From an uncultured Acidimicrobiaceae bacterium (GTDB lineage: Bacteria; Actinomycetota; Acidimicrobiia; Acidimicrobiales; SZUA-35), in contig CAMYLA010000042.1 of the NCBI GenBank assembly GCA_947259095.1, positions 1 to 49,705 of the forward strand: 49,705 nucleotides of DNA. Direction: 5' to 3'. Both the position numbers and the translations under genes were made by a program. The notes beneath the pieces are model-generated. The model saw only the letters and a list, made by a program, of their open reading frames with translations. It was not told where the DNA came from and did no database searches. Below, in pieces: positions 25,541 to 32,850 of this stretch (within the stretch, counting starts at the first letter, position 1; every line of letters begins with the position of its first letter).

Positions 25541-25750
25541 ACTCGTCGGCCTGGCAGCCGAGGAGCACGAACCGGCCATCGGGGCGGCGATCGACACAGG
25601 CCCCCCGTCGGCGAAGGAAATCGTAGAGAACATAGGGGCGATACAGCCCCCAGAGCACATGGGCCCACTGGCCCGCTAGGAAACCGGGTCCAAGGGGGCT
25701 CGGAGGGTGGTACGCGGTGGCAGGTCTGCTTCGGCGCGCCCTCGCTCGGA

Positions 25751-25881
25751 TTCCCACAGTTGCGCACAGCGTTATCCACAGGTGATGTCTGGTCGGCCGG
25801 TTTGCCTTCCACAATGTCATCCACCAGGGGTTTCGGGGTTATTCACACCTTGCCAACAGGTTTCAGCTCTAGAGATCCACA
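25751..25881 (+). promoter_or_regulatory. Cluster of DnaA-box-like 9-mers upstream of dnaB
   Basis: Two perfect TTATNCACA boxes occur: TTATCCACA at 25772-25780 and TTATTCACA at 25839-25847. Degenerate copies in the same orientation lie at 25751 (TTCCCACAG), 25760 (TTGCGCACA), 25817 (TCATCCACC), 25850 (TTGCCAACA) and 25873 (AGATCCACA). The 538-base rplI-dnaB gap holds no recognised gene. An AT-richer stretch follows near 25945-25965. This could be an origin of replication, a DnaA-titration site or a DnaA-controlled dnaB promoter; the sequence alone cannot decide. Confidence 0.65.
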
Positions 25882-26018
25882 GGCGATCCGGAGCAGGATT
25901 GAGCCCGAGACGACATCGTCGAGCCGCGAGCGAATCGAAGACCCACCGTTGAAAAATCAGTGCCCTTTGTGGCCAACCCGACAACCCCCGCAGGAAAGCG
26001 ATCCGGCGGGGCCCCCGC

Positions 26019-28460
26019 ATGGCTGACCATCCACCGGTCGTCCCCACCAGGGTCCCGCCGAGCAACCTCCGGGCCGAGGAGTCGGTGCTGGGAGCGATGC
26101 TGCTGTCGCGGGAGGCGATCGCCGAGGTCGTCGAAACCCTCGATCCCGATCACTTCTACAAGCCCGCCCACGGTCACCTCTACGACGCGGTCATGGGGCT
26201 GTACGGGGCAGGTCAACCGGTCGATGCGGTCACCGTCGCCGAGGAGTTGCAGCGGGCCGGGCTCCTGGAGGAGATCGGCGGTCCTTCACTCCTGCTCGAC
26301 CTACAGGCATCCACCCCGGCCATCAGCAACGCCGCCCACTACGCCAAGATCGTCGAGGAACACGCGCTGCTCCGGCGGTTGATCTCGGTCAGCAACGAGA
26401 TTGCCGAGATGGCATACGGCGTTCCCGACGACGTGATCAAGGCCATCGACGAGGCCGAGTCCCGAATGTTCGAGGTCGCCCAGCGCCGGGTGACCAACAC
26501 CACGGCCCAGATCAAGGATCTGCTGTCGGCCAACCTCGATCGGTTGGAGACGCTCTACGAGCGGGGCGACGCCATCACCGGCGTCAGCACCGGCTACCTC
26601 GATCTGGACCAGATGCTGGCCGGTCTCCAGCCGAACGCCCTCTATGTCATCGGTGCCAGGCCGGCCATGGGCAAGGCCCTGGGTCTCGACACACCACTGC
26701 CGACCCCCGGCGGATGGACCACCATGGGCGATGTCGAGGTGGGGGATCAGGTGTTCGACGAATCCGGTTCGCCGTGCAACGTCACCTACAAGAGCCCGAT
26801 CTTCACCGATCACGAGTGCTTCGAAGTTGAGTTCGATGATGGCTCGGTCATCGTCGCCGATGCTGAGCACCAGTGGTTCACCTGGGATCAGCGAGCGTGG
26901 AAGAGTCGCTGCGACCGCTCGTACCTTGACGCAAACGGGCCCGCTGTCCACCCCGAGTTCAGCCACGACCAGTCGCACAAACGCTCATGGCCCGCCGTGC
27001 GCACCACATCGGAGATAGCGGCCACCCTTCGCGTCGAGACGTACGCCGATCGCCGGCCGAACCATCGAGTTCAAGTGGCGGAGCCGCTTGATCTGCCCGA
27101 GGTTGACCTCCCCTTCGATCCCTATGTTCTCGGCTGCTGGCTCGGCGACGGCCACACCGGCCCCGACACGGTCCGGTCCCCGTTGGACGACGAGCCGGAC
27201 CTCGAACAGTGCGGTGGGAGCCGACCGCTGTGCGTCACCCGCTCACTGCGGCAGTGCGGCTTGTGGGAGCCCGGCCTGACGAAGATGGCAAAGCACATCC
27301 CCGCCGCATACCTGCGAGCTTCGACCAAGCAACGCCTCGAATTGCTGCGGGGCCTGATGGACACCGACGGATGTGTCGTGACCGGCCAGTCGACCAACCA
27401 GCTCAGTCTGTCGAATCATCAACTGCTGAGCGATGTCCGGGAGCTGGTTCTCTCGCTCGGGTGCAAGGCCGCCGGCCTGGGCCACCAAGAGTCAAGCTTC
27501 AACACCGATGTGTGGATCCTGAATTTCTCCGCCCCGGAACAGGTGTTCAAACTGACCCGGAAGGCCGGGGCGCAGACGCCGGCCGACAACCCGAATGGTA
27601 AATCCCGGTGGCGGACGATCGTCGATGTTCGCCCTATTGCGTCGGTACCGACCCGGTGCATCACCGTGGATTCGCCGAACCATCTTTATCTCGCCGGTCG
27701 TGAGATGATCCCTACCCACAACACGGCCTTCGCGCTCGGCATGGCGGCCAATGCCGCCATGAAGGACGGCAAGCCGGTGCTGTTCTTCTCCCTGGAGATG
27801 AGCCAGCTCGAGCTGTCGCAGCGCATCCTGTGCTCCGAGGCCCTGGTGGACTCCACCCGGGTCCGAACCGGCCACATCGAAGAACCTGAGTGGAACCGCA
27901 TCAGCCACGCCGTCGGTCGGTTGGCCGAAGCCCCGATCTACATCGACGACAACCCCCAGACCTCGGTGATGGAGATCCGGGCCAAGGCCCGTCGGCTCAA
28001 GAGCCGGGTCGGCGATCTCGGCATGGTGGTGGTCGACTACATCCAGCTGATGTCGGGCCGTTCCAACGCCGAGAGCCGCCAGGTCGAAGTCTCCGAGATC
28101 AGTCGTGGCCTCAAGATCCTGGCCCGCGAGCTGGAGGCGCCGGTGGTGGCACTGGCCCAGCTCAACCGAAGCCTGGAGCAGCGGGTGGACAAGCGCCCGA
28201 TGCTGTCCGATCTCCGTGAATCGGGAAGCCTCGAGCAGGATGCCGACGTCGTGATGTTCCTCTACCGGGATGAGGTCTACGACGACCAGTCCCCGGACCG
28301 GGGGGTGGCGGAGGTGATCGTGGCCAAGCACCGGAACGGCCCGACCGGCAAGACGAAACTGGCCTTCCGCGGCCAGTACACCCGTTTCGACAACATGGCC
28401 CGCTCCACCCCGGGCGCGCCGCCGCCATCGGCCGAATCGCCGCCGCCCCAGGATTTCTGA
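26019..28460 (+). CDS. dnaB: Replicative DNA helicase DnaB, intein-containing precursor
   Basis: The precursor has 813 residues; splicing out the intein (residues 220-568) gives a 464-residue helicase of normal size. The N-terminal primase-interacting domain begins PPSNLRAEESVLGAMLLSRE. The RecA-like domain has its Walker A sequence GARPAMGKT split by the intein between Lys and Thr. After the intein come TAFALGMAANAA, FFSLEMSQLEL, the Walker B/H2 region VVVDYIQLMSG, LAQLNRSLE and SDLRESGSLEQDADVV. The C-terminus is Pro/Ser-rich. The ATG at 26019 is chosen for alignment with the family. It is placed after rplI as in mycobacteria, but with a long DnaA-box-containing gap. Helicase activity should depend on protein splicing because the P-loop is interrupted. 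Confidence 0.95.
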   Translation: MADHPPVVPTRVPPSNLRAEESVLGAMLLSREAIAEVVETLDPDHFYKPAHGHLYDAVMGLYGAGQPVDAVTVAEELQRAGLLEEIGGPSLLLDLQASTPAISNAAHYAKIVEEHALLRRLISVSNEIAEMAYGVPDDVIKAIDEAESRMFEVAQRRVTNTTAQIKDLLSANLDRLETLYERGDAITGVSTGYLDLDQMLAGLQPNALYVIGARPAMGKALGLDTPLPTPGGWTTMGDVEVGDQVFDESGSPCNVTYKSPIFTDHECFEVEFDDGSVIVADAEHQWFTWDQRAWKSRCDRSYLDANGPAVHPEFSHDQSHKRSWPAVRTTSEIAATLRVETYADRRPNHRVQVAEPLDLPEVDLPFDPYVLGCWLGDGHTGPDTVRSPLDDEPDLEQCGGSRPLCVTRSLRQCGLWEPGLTKMAKHIPAAYLRASTKQRLELLRGLMDTDGCVVTGQSTNQLSLSNHQLLSDVRELVLSLGCKAAGLGHQESSFNTDVWILNFSAPEQVFKLTRKAGAQTPADNPNGKSRWRTIVDVRPIASVPTRCITVDSPNHLYLAGREMIPTHNTAFALGMAANAAMKDGKPVLFFSLEMSQLELSQRILCSEALVDSTRVRTGHIEEPEWNRISHAVGRLAEAPIYIDDNPQTSVMEIRAKARRLKSRVGDLGMVVVDYIQLMSGRSNAESRQVEVSEISRGLKILARELEAPVVALAQLNRSLEQRVDKRPMLSDLRESGSLEQDADVVMFLYRDEVYDDQSPDRGVAEVIVAKHRNGPTGKTKLAFRGQYTRFDNMARSTPGAPPPSAESPPPQDF
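26676..27722 (+). mobile_element. Class 3-type intein with LAGLIDADG endonuclease in the DnaB P-loop
   Basis: The 349-residue intein begins with Ala (ALGLDTPLPTPGGWTTMGD) rather than Cys or Ser and ends IPTHN before extein Thr. The block B segment ADAEHQWFTW has His65 and Trp67. Block F has Cys328 (RCITVDSPNHLYLAG), and block G has Thr347-His348-Asn349. Trp-Cys-Thr in these places, with no nucleophile at position 1, is the signature of class 3 inteins, which start splicing from the block F Cys. The endonuclease part shows two LAGLIDADG-type motifs: VLGCWLGDG (151-159) and LLRGLMDTDG (223-232), both with acidic residues, so homing activity may remain. Confidence 0.92.
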
Positions 28461-28529
28461 GCCTGGTGGTGGCCGCCCCATCGAACACGCGGGAGCGGAG
28501 GTTGGGAGTGAGTGGAAGGTGCCGACGTC

Positions 28530-28548
28530 GACACCCGAGGGTGTCTTT
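28530..28548 (+). terminator. Possible terminator after dnaB
   Basis: GACACCC and GGGTGTC form a tight stem with a two-base centre, followed by TTT, 70 bases after the dnaB stop. It is short but fits an intrinsic terminator. Confidence 0.45.
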
Positions 28549-28672
28549 GACGATGCGTGTGGAGGAGTGACACCTCCCACTTCACTTCCCGGTACCCGGT
28601 GGGGGTGATGGCCACCGGTGTAAGTACCATCGTCGGTGACTGCAGAAACCTTGAGCGAAATCAGGAGCCGAC

Positions 28673-28876
28673 ATGTTCCTCGGTGAGAACCTTCTGCCGC
28701 TGCTGACCCTGGCCATCGGTGGCGGGCTGGCGGTCGGGACGTTGGGGGCGATCGTCCGTCCCCGATCAGAACACAAGGAGGGCGAGCTGGAACGGCCACC
28801 GCTCGCCCGGTCCCTCATCCAGATCGCCATCGGTCTGACGGTTTCGATCTGGGCCCTGGCGTCGTTGCTGGCCTGA
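28673..28876 (+). CDS. Small two-helix membrane protein
   Basis: The protein has 67 residues from an ATG preceded by AGGAG with seven-base spacing. Helix 1 (LLPLLTLAIGGGLAVGTLGAIV) and helix 2 (SLIQIAIGLTVSIWALASLLA) flank a charged loop (RPRSEHKEGELERPP). The good ribosome site and hydrophobic pattern support a real gene. It lies between dnaB and a NUDIX gene on the same strand. I do not recognise a family, and no function can be proposed. Confidence 0.72.
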   Translation: MFLGENLLPLLTLAIGGGLAVGTLGAIVRPRSEHKEGELERPPLARSLIQIAIGLTVSIWALASLLA

Positions 28877-28954
28877 CCGGGCCAACGTCGGCCACCCACC
28901 GGCTGCTGGCAGCGGCTTGGCCCCCGCCTCTGGGGAGCTCTACCTTGGAAGATC

Positions 28955-29659
28955 GTGACCAACGATCTCCCCCAAGCCTCCGACGACCACGAACTGATCC
29001 CGGCCGCAACCGTGCTCCTGCTCCGTGACGTCATCGACGCCGGCATCGAGGTCCTGATGTTGCGTCGCAATTCCAAGATCGCCTTCGGTGGCATGTGGGT
29101 GTTCCCCGGCGGCCGGGTCGACGACCACGAGGTGGTGGCGGGCGACGTGGAGGCCTCGGCCCGGGCCGCCGCGGTCAGGGAGGTCGAAGAGGAGGCCGGG
29201 TTGCAGCTCAGCGCCGAGCGGCTGGTTCCGTGGTCGTATTGGGTGCCGCCACCCATGCCCTCGATGACCCTCAAGGGCCCCCGGCGCCGCTTCTCGACCT
29301 GGTTCTTCGCCGCCCCCGCCCCGGACGGCGCCGTGGCCATCGACTACGGCGAGATCCACGAGGACCGCTGGCTGTCACCCCACGAGGCGCTCGACCAGCA
29401 TCGGGAACGGCAGATCGAGTTGGCCCCGCCGACCTGGATCACCCTGCGACAGCTGACCGAACACTCGACCGTGGACGCGGCGATGGCCTGGGCCGCCACC
29501 GCTCCCTCCGAGGAGTTCCGGACCAAGCCGATCGGCAAGGATCCGGTGACCATCGCCTGGGCCGGCGATGTGGCCTATCACGGCGGCGGCATCGACGAGC
29601 CCGGTCCCCGCCATCGGTTGGTCATGCACCCCGACGGCTGGCACTACGAACGAGCCTGA
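28955..29659 (+). CDS. NUDIX hydrolase
   Basis: The protein has 234 residues from a GTG at 28955. A TACCTT -10 element lies eight bases upstream. The NUDIX segment starts at FGGMWVFPGGRVDDHE and ends RAAAVREVEEEAGLQL. The spacing between the first Gly and the REVEEE core is wider than the classical box because of an inserted loop, as in the NUDT19/RNA- or acyl-CoA-like subgroup. The C-terminal half after residue 120 (WLSPHEALDQHRERQI) matches the same subgroup. A nucleoside diphosphate or CoA ester is the likely substrate type, which is an inference. Confidence 0.82.
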   Translation: MTNDLPQASDDHELIPAATVLLLRDVIDAGIEVLMLRRNSKIAFGGMWVFPGGRVDDHEVVAGDVEASARAAAVREVEEEAGLQLSAERLVPWSYWVPPPMPSMTLKGPRRRFSTWFFAAPAPDGAVAIDYGEIHEDRWLSPHEALDQHRERQIELAPPTWITLRQLTEHSTVDAAMAWAATAPSEEFRTKPIGKDPVTIAWAGDVAYHGGGIDEPGPRHRLVMHPDGWHYERA

Positions 29660-29758
29660 GCGGTTTTGGTCCGGCGACGGCCGGCACGATGAACGGGCTC
29701 GAGCGCGGCCCGGCCGACCAACGAGCCTGCGAACCGGCCCGAGCGGCGACGAGCGCTG

Positions 29759-30868
29759 TCAGATGAAGGGCAACGGGGTGATGGTGGCTTGCCGACGACC
29801 CTCCGGCGAGGCAACCTCCACCGGCGAGCCGGCCTCCACCACCGAACGACGGATCTGGGCCACGGCGATGGTTTGCTCCAGCCGCGGTGAATAGGCCACG
29901 CTGCTCATGGTCCCCACCCGTTCCGAGCCGTTGAACACCTGGGCCCGGTCGTGCATCGACCAGGACGTCGCCCCGCCGGCCAACGGCTCGATGACCAGCC
30001 CGGTGAACAAGCGGGCCGGGCCGGTGGCGACGATCCGCTGCAATGCAGCCTTGCCGATGAAGTCGGCCGGGATGTCCACATCCACGTAGTGGGCCATGCC
30101 GGCCTCGAACGGATTGGAATCGGGGGTGGTGTCGGCGCCCCATGACAACAACCCGCTCTCGATGCGTTCGGCATTGTTTGGCGCACCCGGACCGATGCCG
30201 TACTTCTGCCCGGCCTCGACCACCAGGTCCCACAGCTCCCCGCCACGACTGCCGTCCTGGAGGAACAGCTCGAACCCGCCCTGCTTGCTCCATCCCGATC
30301 GGCACAGGACGAGCGGAATGCCCCGGAGCTCGGTCTCGATGAACCAGAAGTACTTGAGGCTGGCGACGTGGGGACCGAAGAGGTCGGTGATCAACGATTC
30401 GGCCAGCGGACCCTGGACGGCCAGCGGCGACACGTCCGGCTCGTGCACCGTCACATCGAAACCCCGCTCCCTGACCACGGCCCGCACCCACAGCAACACA
30501 TCGCTGTCGGCCAGTGAGAACCAGTAGCGGTCCGAGAGCTTCAGCAGTACCGGGTCGTTGAGGATCCGACCGTCGTGGTCGCACATCGCAACGTACTTGC
30601 CCTGGCCGTGTTTCATCTTCGACAGGTCCCGGGCGGTCAGGTACTGCACACAGGCGTCAGCGTCGGGCCCCCGGACCTCGACCTGGCGCTCGGCTGCGAC
30701 GTCCCAGATGGCGACGGCCTCGGTGAGCCTTCGGTACTCGGCGGCCGGGTCGCCATAGGACAGCGGCAGCAACATCTTGTTGTAGACCGTTACGTCGGTG
30801 ACACCGGCCGCAACCACCGCCTCATGGAAAGGCGAGGTCCGCAGCCGCGGACTTGGCACGAGATTCAT
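29759..30868 (-). CDS. DmdA-like aminomethyltransferase-family protein
   Basis: A folate-dependent GcvT-fold protein of 369 residues. It matches the dimethylsulfoniopropionate demethylase (DmdA) group better than glycine-cleavage T protein. Matching features are TVYNKMLLPLSYGDPAAEYR near the start, VWDVA-like IWDVAAERQVEVRGPDA, LNDPVLLKLSDRYWFSLADSD, EPDVSPLAVQGP, SGWSKQGGFELF and NNAERIESGLLSWGAD. True DmdA transfers the methyl group of DMSP to tetrahydrofolate. Many relatives have other or unknown substrates, so demethylation of DMSP is only a possibility. Start is the ATG at 30868. It is probably cotranscribed with the methyltransferase gene that follows on the minus strand or stands alone. 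Confidence 0.78.
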   Translation of the reverse strand: MNLVPSPRLRTSPFHEAVVAAGVTDVTVYNKMLLPLSYGDPAAEYRRLTEAVAIWDVAAERQVEVRGPDADACVQYLTARDLSKMKHGQGKYVAMCDHDGRILNDPVLLKLSDRYWFSLADSDVLLWVRAVVRERGFDVTVHEPDVSPLAVQGPLAESLITDLFGPHVASLKYFWFIETELRGIPLVLCRSGWSKQGGFELFLQDGSRGGELWDLVVEAGQKYGIGPGAPNNAERIESGLLSWGADTTPDSNPFEAGMAHYVDVDIPADFIGKAALQRIVATGPARLFTGLVIEPLAGGATSWSMHDRAQVFNGSERVGTMSSVAYSPRLEQTIAVAQIRRSVVEAGSPVEVASPEGRRQATITPLPFI

Positions 30869-30901
30869 AGGACCGCCAAGGATAGAACCGGCGGCGGGAG
30901 A

Positions 30902-31924
30902 TCAGTGCTTGGTGATGGTGATCTGGGTATAGTTGCCGAGCCATACCGCCACCCGGGGCATGGTCAGGTCGATCCACCGGACCGCTTCCCACAGCCGCCT
31001 GCCGGTGCCCTGGAATTCGCTCACCCGCTGATTGAACGCGGTGCTTGGCAGCCCGCTGGAGATCAGGTCGACCGATCCCTGCTCGCCGACCTGCCGTTTG
31101 AACCACGGCAGGGTCATCGGCTGGTAGGGGAGTGGTGGCGGCGGCCGGAACCGGTTGGCCAGCGGACCGAGGACCGGCGTGATGGCGATCAACCGCTTGA
31201 GCGAACGCTCGGGGAACAAGATCGGGAACGGGTTGGCGGTGATGATCACGATGACGCCACCGGGCTTGGTGACCCGCAGCATCTCCTGCAGGGCCTGGGC
31301 CTGGGCTTCAGGCTCGGGGATGTGGTAGATCATCCTGGCCGCATACACCGCATCGAAGCGGGCGTCGGGGAAAGGGAGATCGCACACGTCGGCCAGGTGC
31401 AGCTCATGATCGACCCCGCTGCCGGCCAACACCCGACGGGCCCGCCTGATGCCGGTCTCGGAGAAGTCGACGCCGGTGTAGTGGGAGCAGAGGTCGAGCA
31501 GGTCGAGCTCCGGGGTGCCACCGCAGCCACACTCGAGCAGATCGATGGTGGAGCCGGTCAAGGTGATGGCATCGTGGATCCGCTGCATCGCCGCATGGTG
31601 GAGCTCGACCCGGATCGGACCGTCCTCCTTGGTCCCGAACAGGTCGACGGTGCGAGGTCGGCCGCCGGTCTCGGTCCACCCGAGCTCGTTGTAGAACCGC
31701 TTGGTCTTCTCGCTGCCACCGGCGTCGGCGCCGCCGGCCCTGCGCCCGCCGGGCGCCGATCGCACCGGCTTCTCCGAGGTCGTCGATTCGGTCGACTCTG
31801 CACCCGTCGACTGGTCGTCAGGCTCGGCCTCGCTCGTTCGGTCGTCGTCGTCGGTCAGCGTGGCCCCGGTGGTCGGGGTGGCGCCGGTTTCGGCTTCTTC
31901 ATCGGTCGTGTCCGAGCCCGTCAC
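30902..31924 (-). CDS. Class I SAM-dependent methyltransferase
   Basis: The protein has about 340 residues. The first 60-70 residues are Thr/Asp/Glu/Ser-rich and disordered. The Rossmann domain then has motif I LLECGCGGTPELDLL, acidic motif II YTGVDFSE, motif III LADVCDLPFPDARFDAVYA and PGGVIVIITANPF. The substrate-binding C-terminal part ends WLGNYTQITITKH. The start is uncertain: GTG at 31924 has GGAAGG 11 bases upstream, while TTG codons at 31990 and 31993 give a longer form. The methyl acceptor is unknown. The gene is upstream of a structured GC-rich hairpin at its 5' side belonging to the next gene. Confidence 0.85.
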   Translation of the reverse strand: MTGSDTTDEEAETGATPTTGATLTDDDDRTSEAEPDDQSTGAESTESTTSEKPVRSAPGGRRAGGADAGGSEKTKRFYNELGWTETGGRPRTVDLFGTKEDGPIRVELHHAAMQRIHDAITLTGSTIDLLECGCGGTPELDLLDLCSHYTGVDFSETGIRRARRVLAGSGVDHELHLADVCDLPFPDARFDAVYAARMIYHIPEPEAQAQALQEMLRVTKPGGVIVIITANPFPILFPERSLKRLIAITPVLGPLANRFRPPPPLPYQPMTLPWFKRQVGEQGSVDLISSGLPSTAFNQRVSEFQGTGRRLWEAVRWIDLTMPRVAVWLGNYTQITITKH

Positions 31925-32003
31925 GTGCGTCGGTGCCTTCCGGTCGTCTTTCTTGTCGATACCGGATGAATCTACTACAGCAATGGTCAACAAGAACGCT
32001 GGG

Positions 32004-32028
32004 GCCGGCCGGAGATCAGCCGGCCGGC
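32004..32028 (-). terminator. GC-rich hairpin downstream of the DNA alkylation repair gene
   Basis: GCCGGCCGG and CCGGCCGGC form a perfect 9-bp stem with a seven-base loop, 34 bases after the end of the minus-strand gene at 32062. No T tract follows, so this is a GC-type terminator candidate. Confidence 0.45.
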
Positions 32029-32061
32029 AGCCACACGGCCCGCCGACCGGGCCTGGAGGGA

Positions 32062-32730
32062 TCAGCCGTGCAGGTGCTTGAGCGCCTCCCGCCTGCTCAG
32101 CCCCGACAGCCGGTCCTCGTTGGCCGCCACGAACGATCGGACCTCGTCGGGGCTCTCCCTGGCGTACTGCCGCAGCGCCCAACCGATGGCCTTGCGGATG
32201 AAGAACTCGGTGTCGGAGGCCCGCCGCTCGGCGTAGGAGAACAGCCGGTCGGCGTCGGTGTCGGCCTTGTAGCTCAGCTGATGGAGGATGGCGGTTCTGG
32301 CCAGCCACATGTTGCTGCTGTCGATCCAACGATCCATGACCGGAACCAGTTCCGGGTTCGACCTGACCAGTGGCCCGACGCTCCACGCTGCCAGCGAATC
32401 CACGGTGTCCCACCACGACTTGGTGACGATGTAGTGCTGCAGCCTGTCGATGTCGGCCGGGGCGAGCTTGGCCACCCACTTCCGCAGCAGCTGGCAGCCA
32501 ACGTACTGGAACTCACGCTCCGGTTGGTCCCACAGTTGATCGGCGAATCCCAGCAGCTCGGTCCGGTCGACGTCGGCCGCTGCGGCCAGGGTTGGCTTGG
32601 CCGCCAGCCGGATCGCCGGTGCCTTGGCGCCCAGGAACCGGAAATGATGTTTCATATAGGCGGCCATCGGCTCGGCCTGGTCGGGGTCGGCAACGGCCTC
32701 CATTGCCCTGCGCAGTTCGACGATGTCCAT
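32062..32730 (-). CDS. DNA alkylation repair (AlkD-like, HEAT-repeat) protein
   Basis: The protein has 222 residues. It starts at the second of two adjacent ATGs, five bases after AGGAGG. Family features are an all-helical HEAT-like pattern, YMKHHFRFLGAKAPAIR near residue 25, QLWDQPEREFQYVGCQLL, KSWWDTVDSLAAWSVGPLV with the Trp-Trp and Asp of the DNA-binding cleft, and FFIRKAIGWALRQYAR near the C-terminus. AlkD-type glycosylases remove bulky or cationic alkylpurines without base flipping. The Asp in WWDTVD corresponds to the residue needed for catalysis. It is divergent from the MFS transporter gene. Function is supported by the motifs; the lesion range is unknown. Confidence 0.9.
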   Translation of the reverse strand: MDIVELRRAMEAVADPDQAEPMAAYMKHHFRFLGAKAPAIRLAAKPTLAAAADVDRTELLGFADQLWDQPEREFQYVGCQLLRKWVAKLAPADIDRLQHYIVTKSWWDTVDSLAAWSVGPLVRSNPELVPVMDRWIDSSNMWLARTAILHQLSYKADTDADRLFSYAERRASDTEFFIRKAIGWALRQYARESPDEVRSFVAANEDRLSGLSRREALKHLHG

Positions 32731-32838
32731 CATGACCTCCTGCCGACACGCCGGTGATCGTTCGAGGCCACGGTCGGCGTGGCACCGGCCACGACGTCGG
32801 TTCCTGCACCGATTGTGCCCGCCGACGCAGACCGGTCC

Positions 32839-32844
32839 TACCCT
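32839..32844 (+). promoter_or_regulatory. -10 element TACCCT of a probable leaderless transcript
   Basis: The hexamer ends six bases before the GTG at 32851. This favours that start over the upstream ATG at 32779 for the MFS gene. Confidence 0.5.
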
Positions 32845-32850
32845 GGCCCG

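Noticed and set aside
25455..25820. A 121-codon minus-strand frame in the rplI-dnaB gap
   Set aside because: It has no recognised family and no clear ribosome site and runs through the DnaA-box cluster; a decayed gene cannot be excluded but is not supported.
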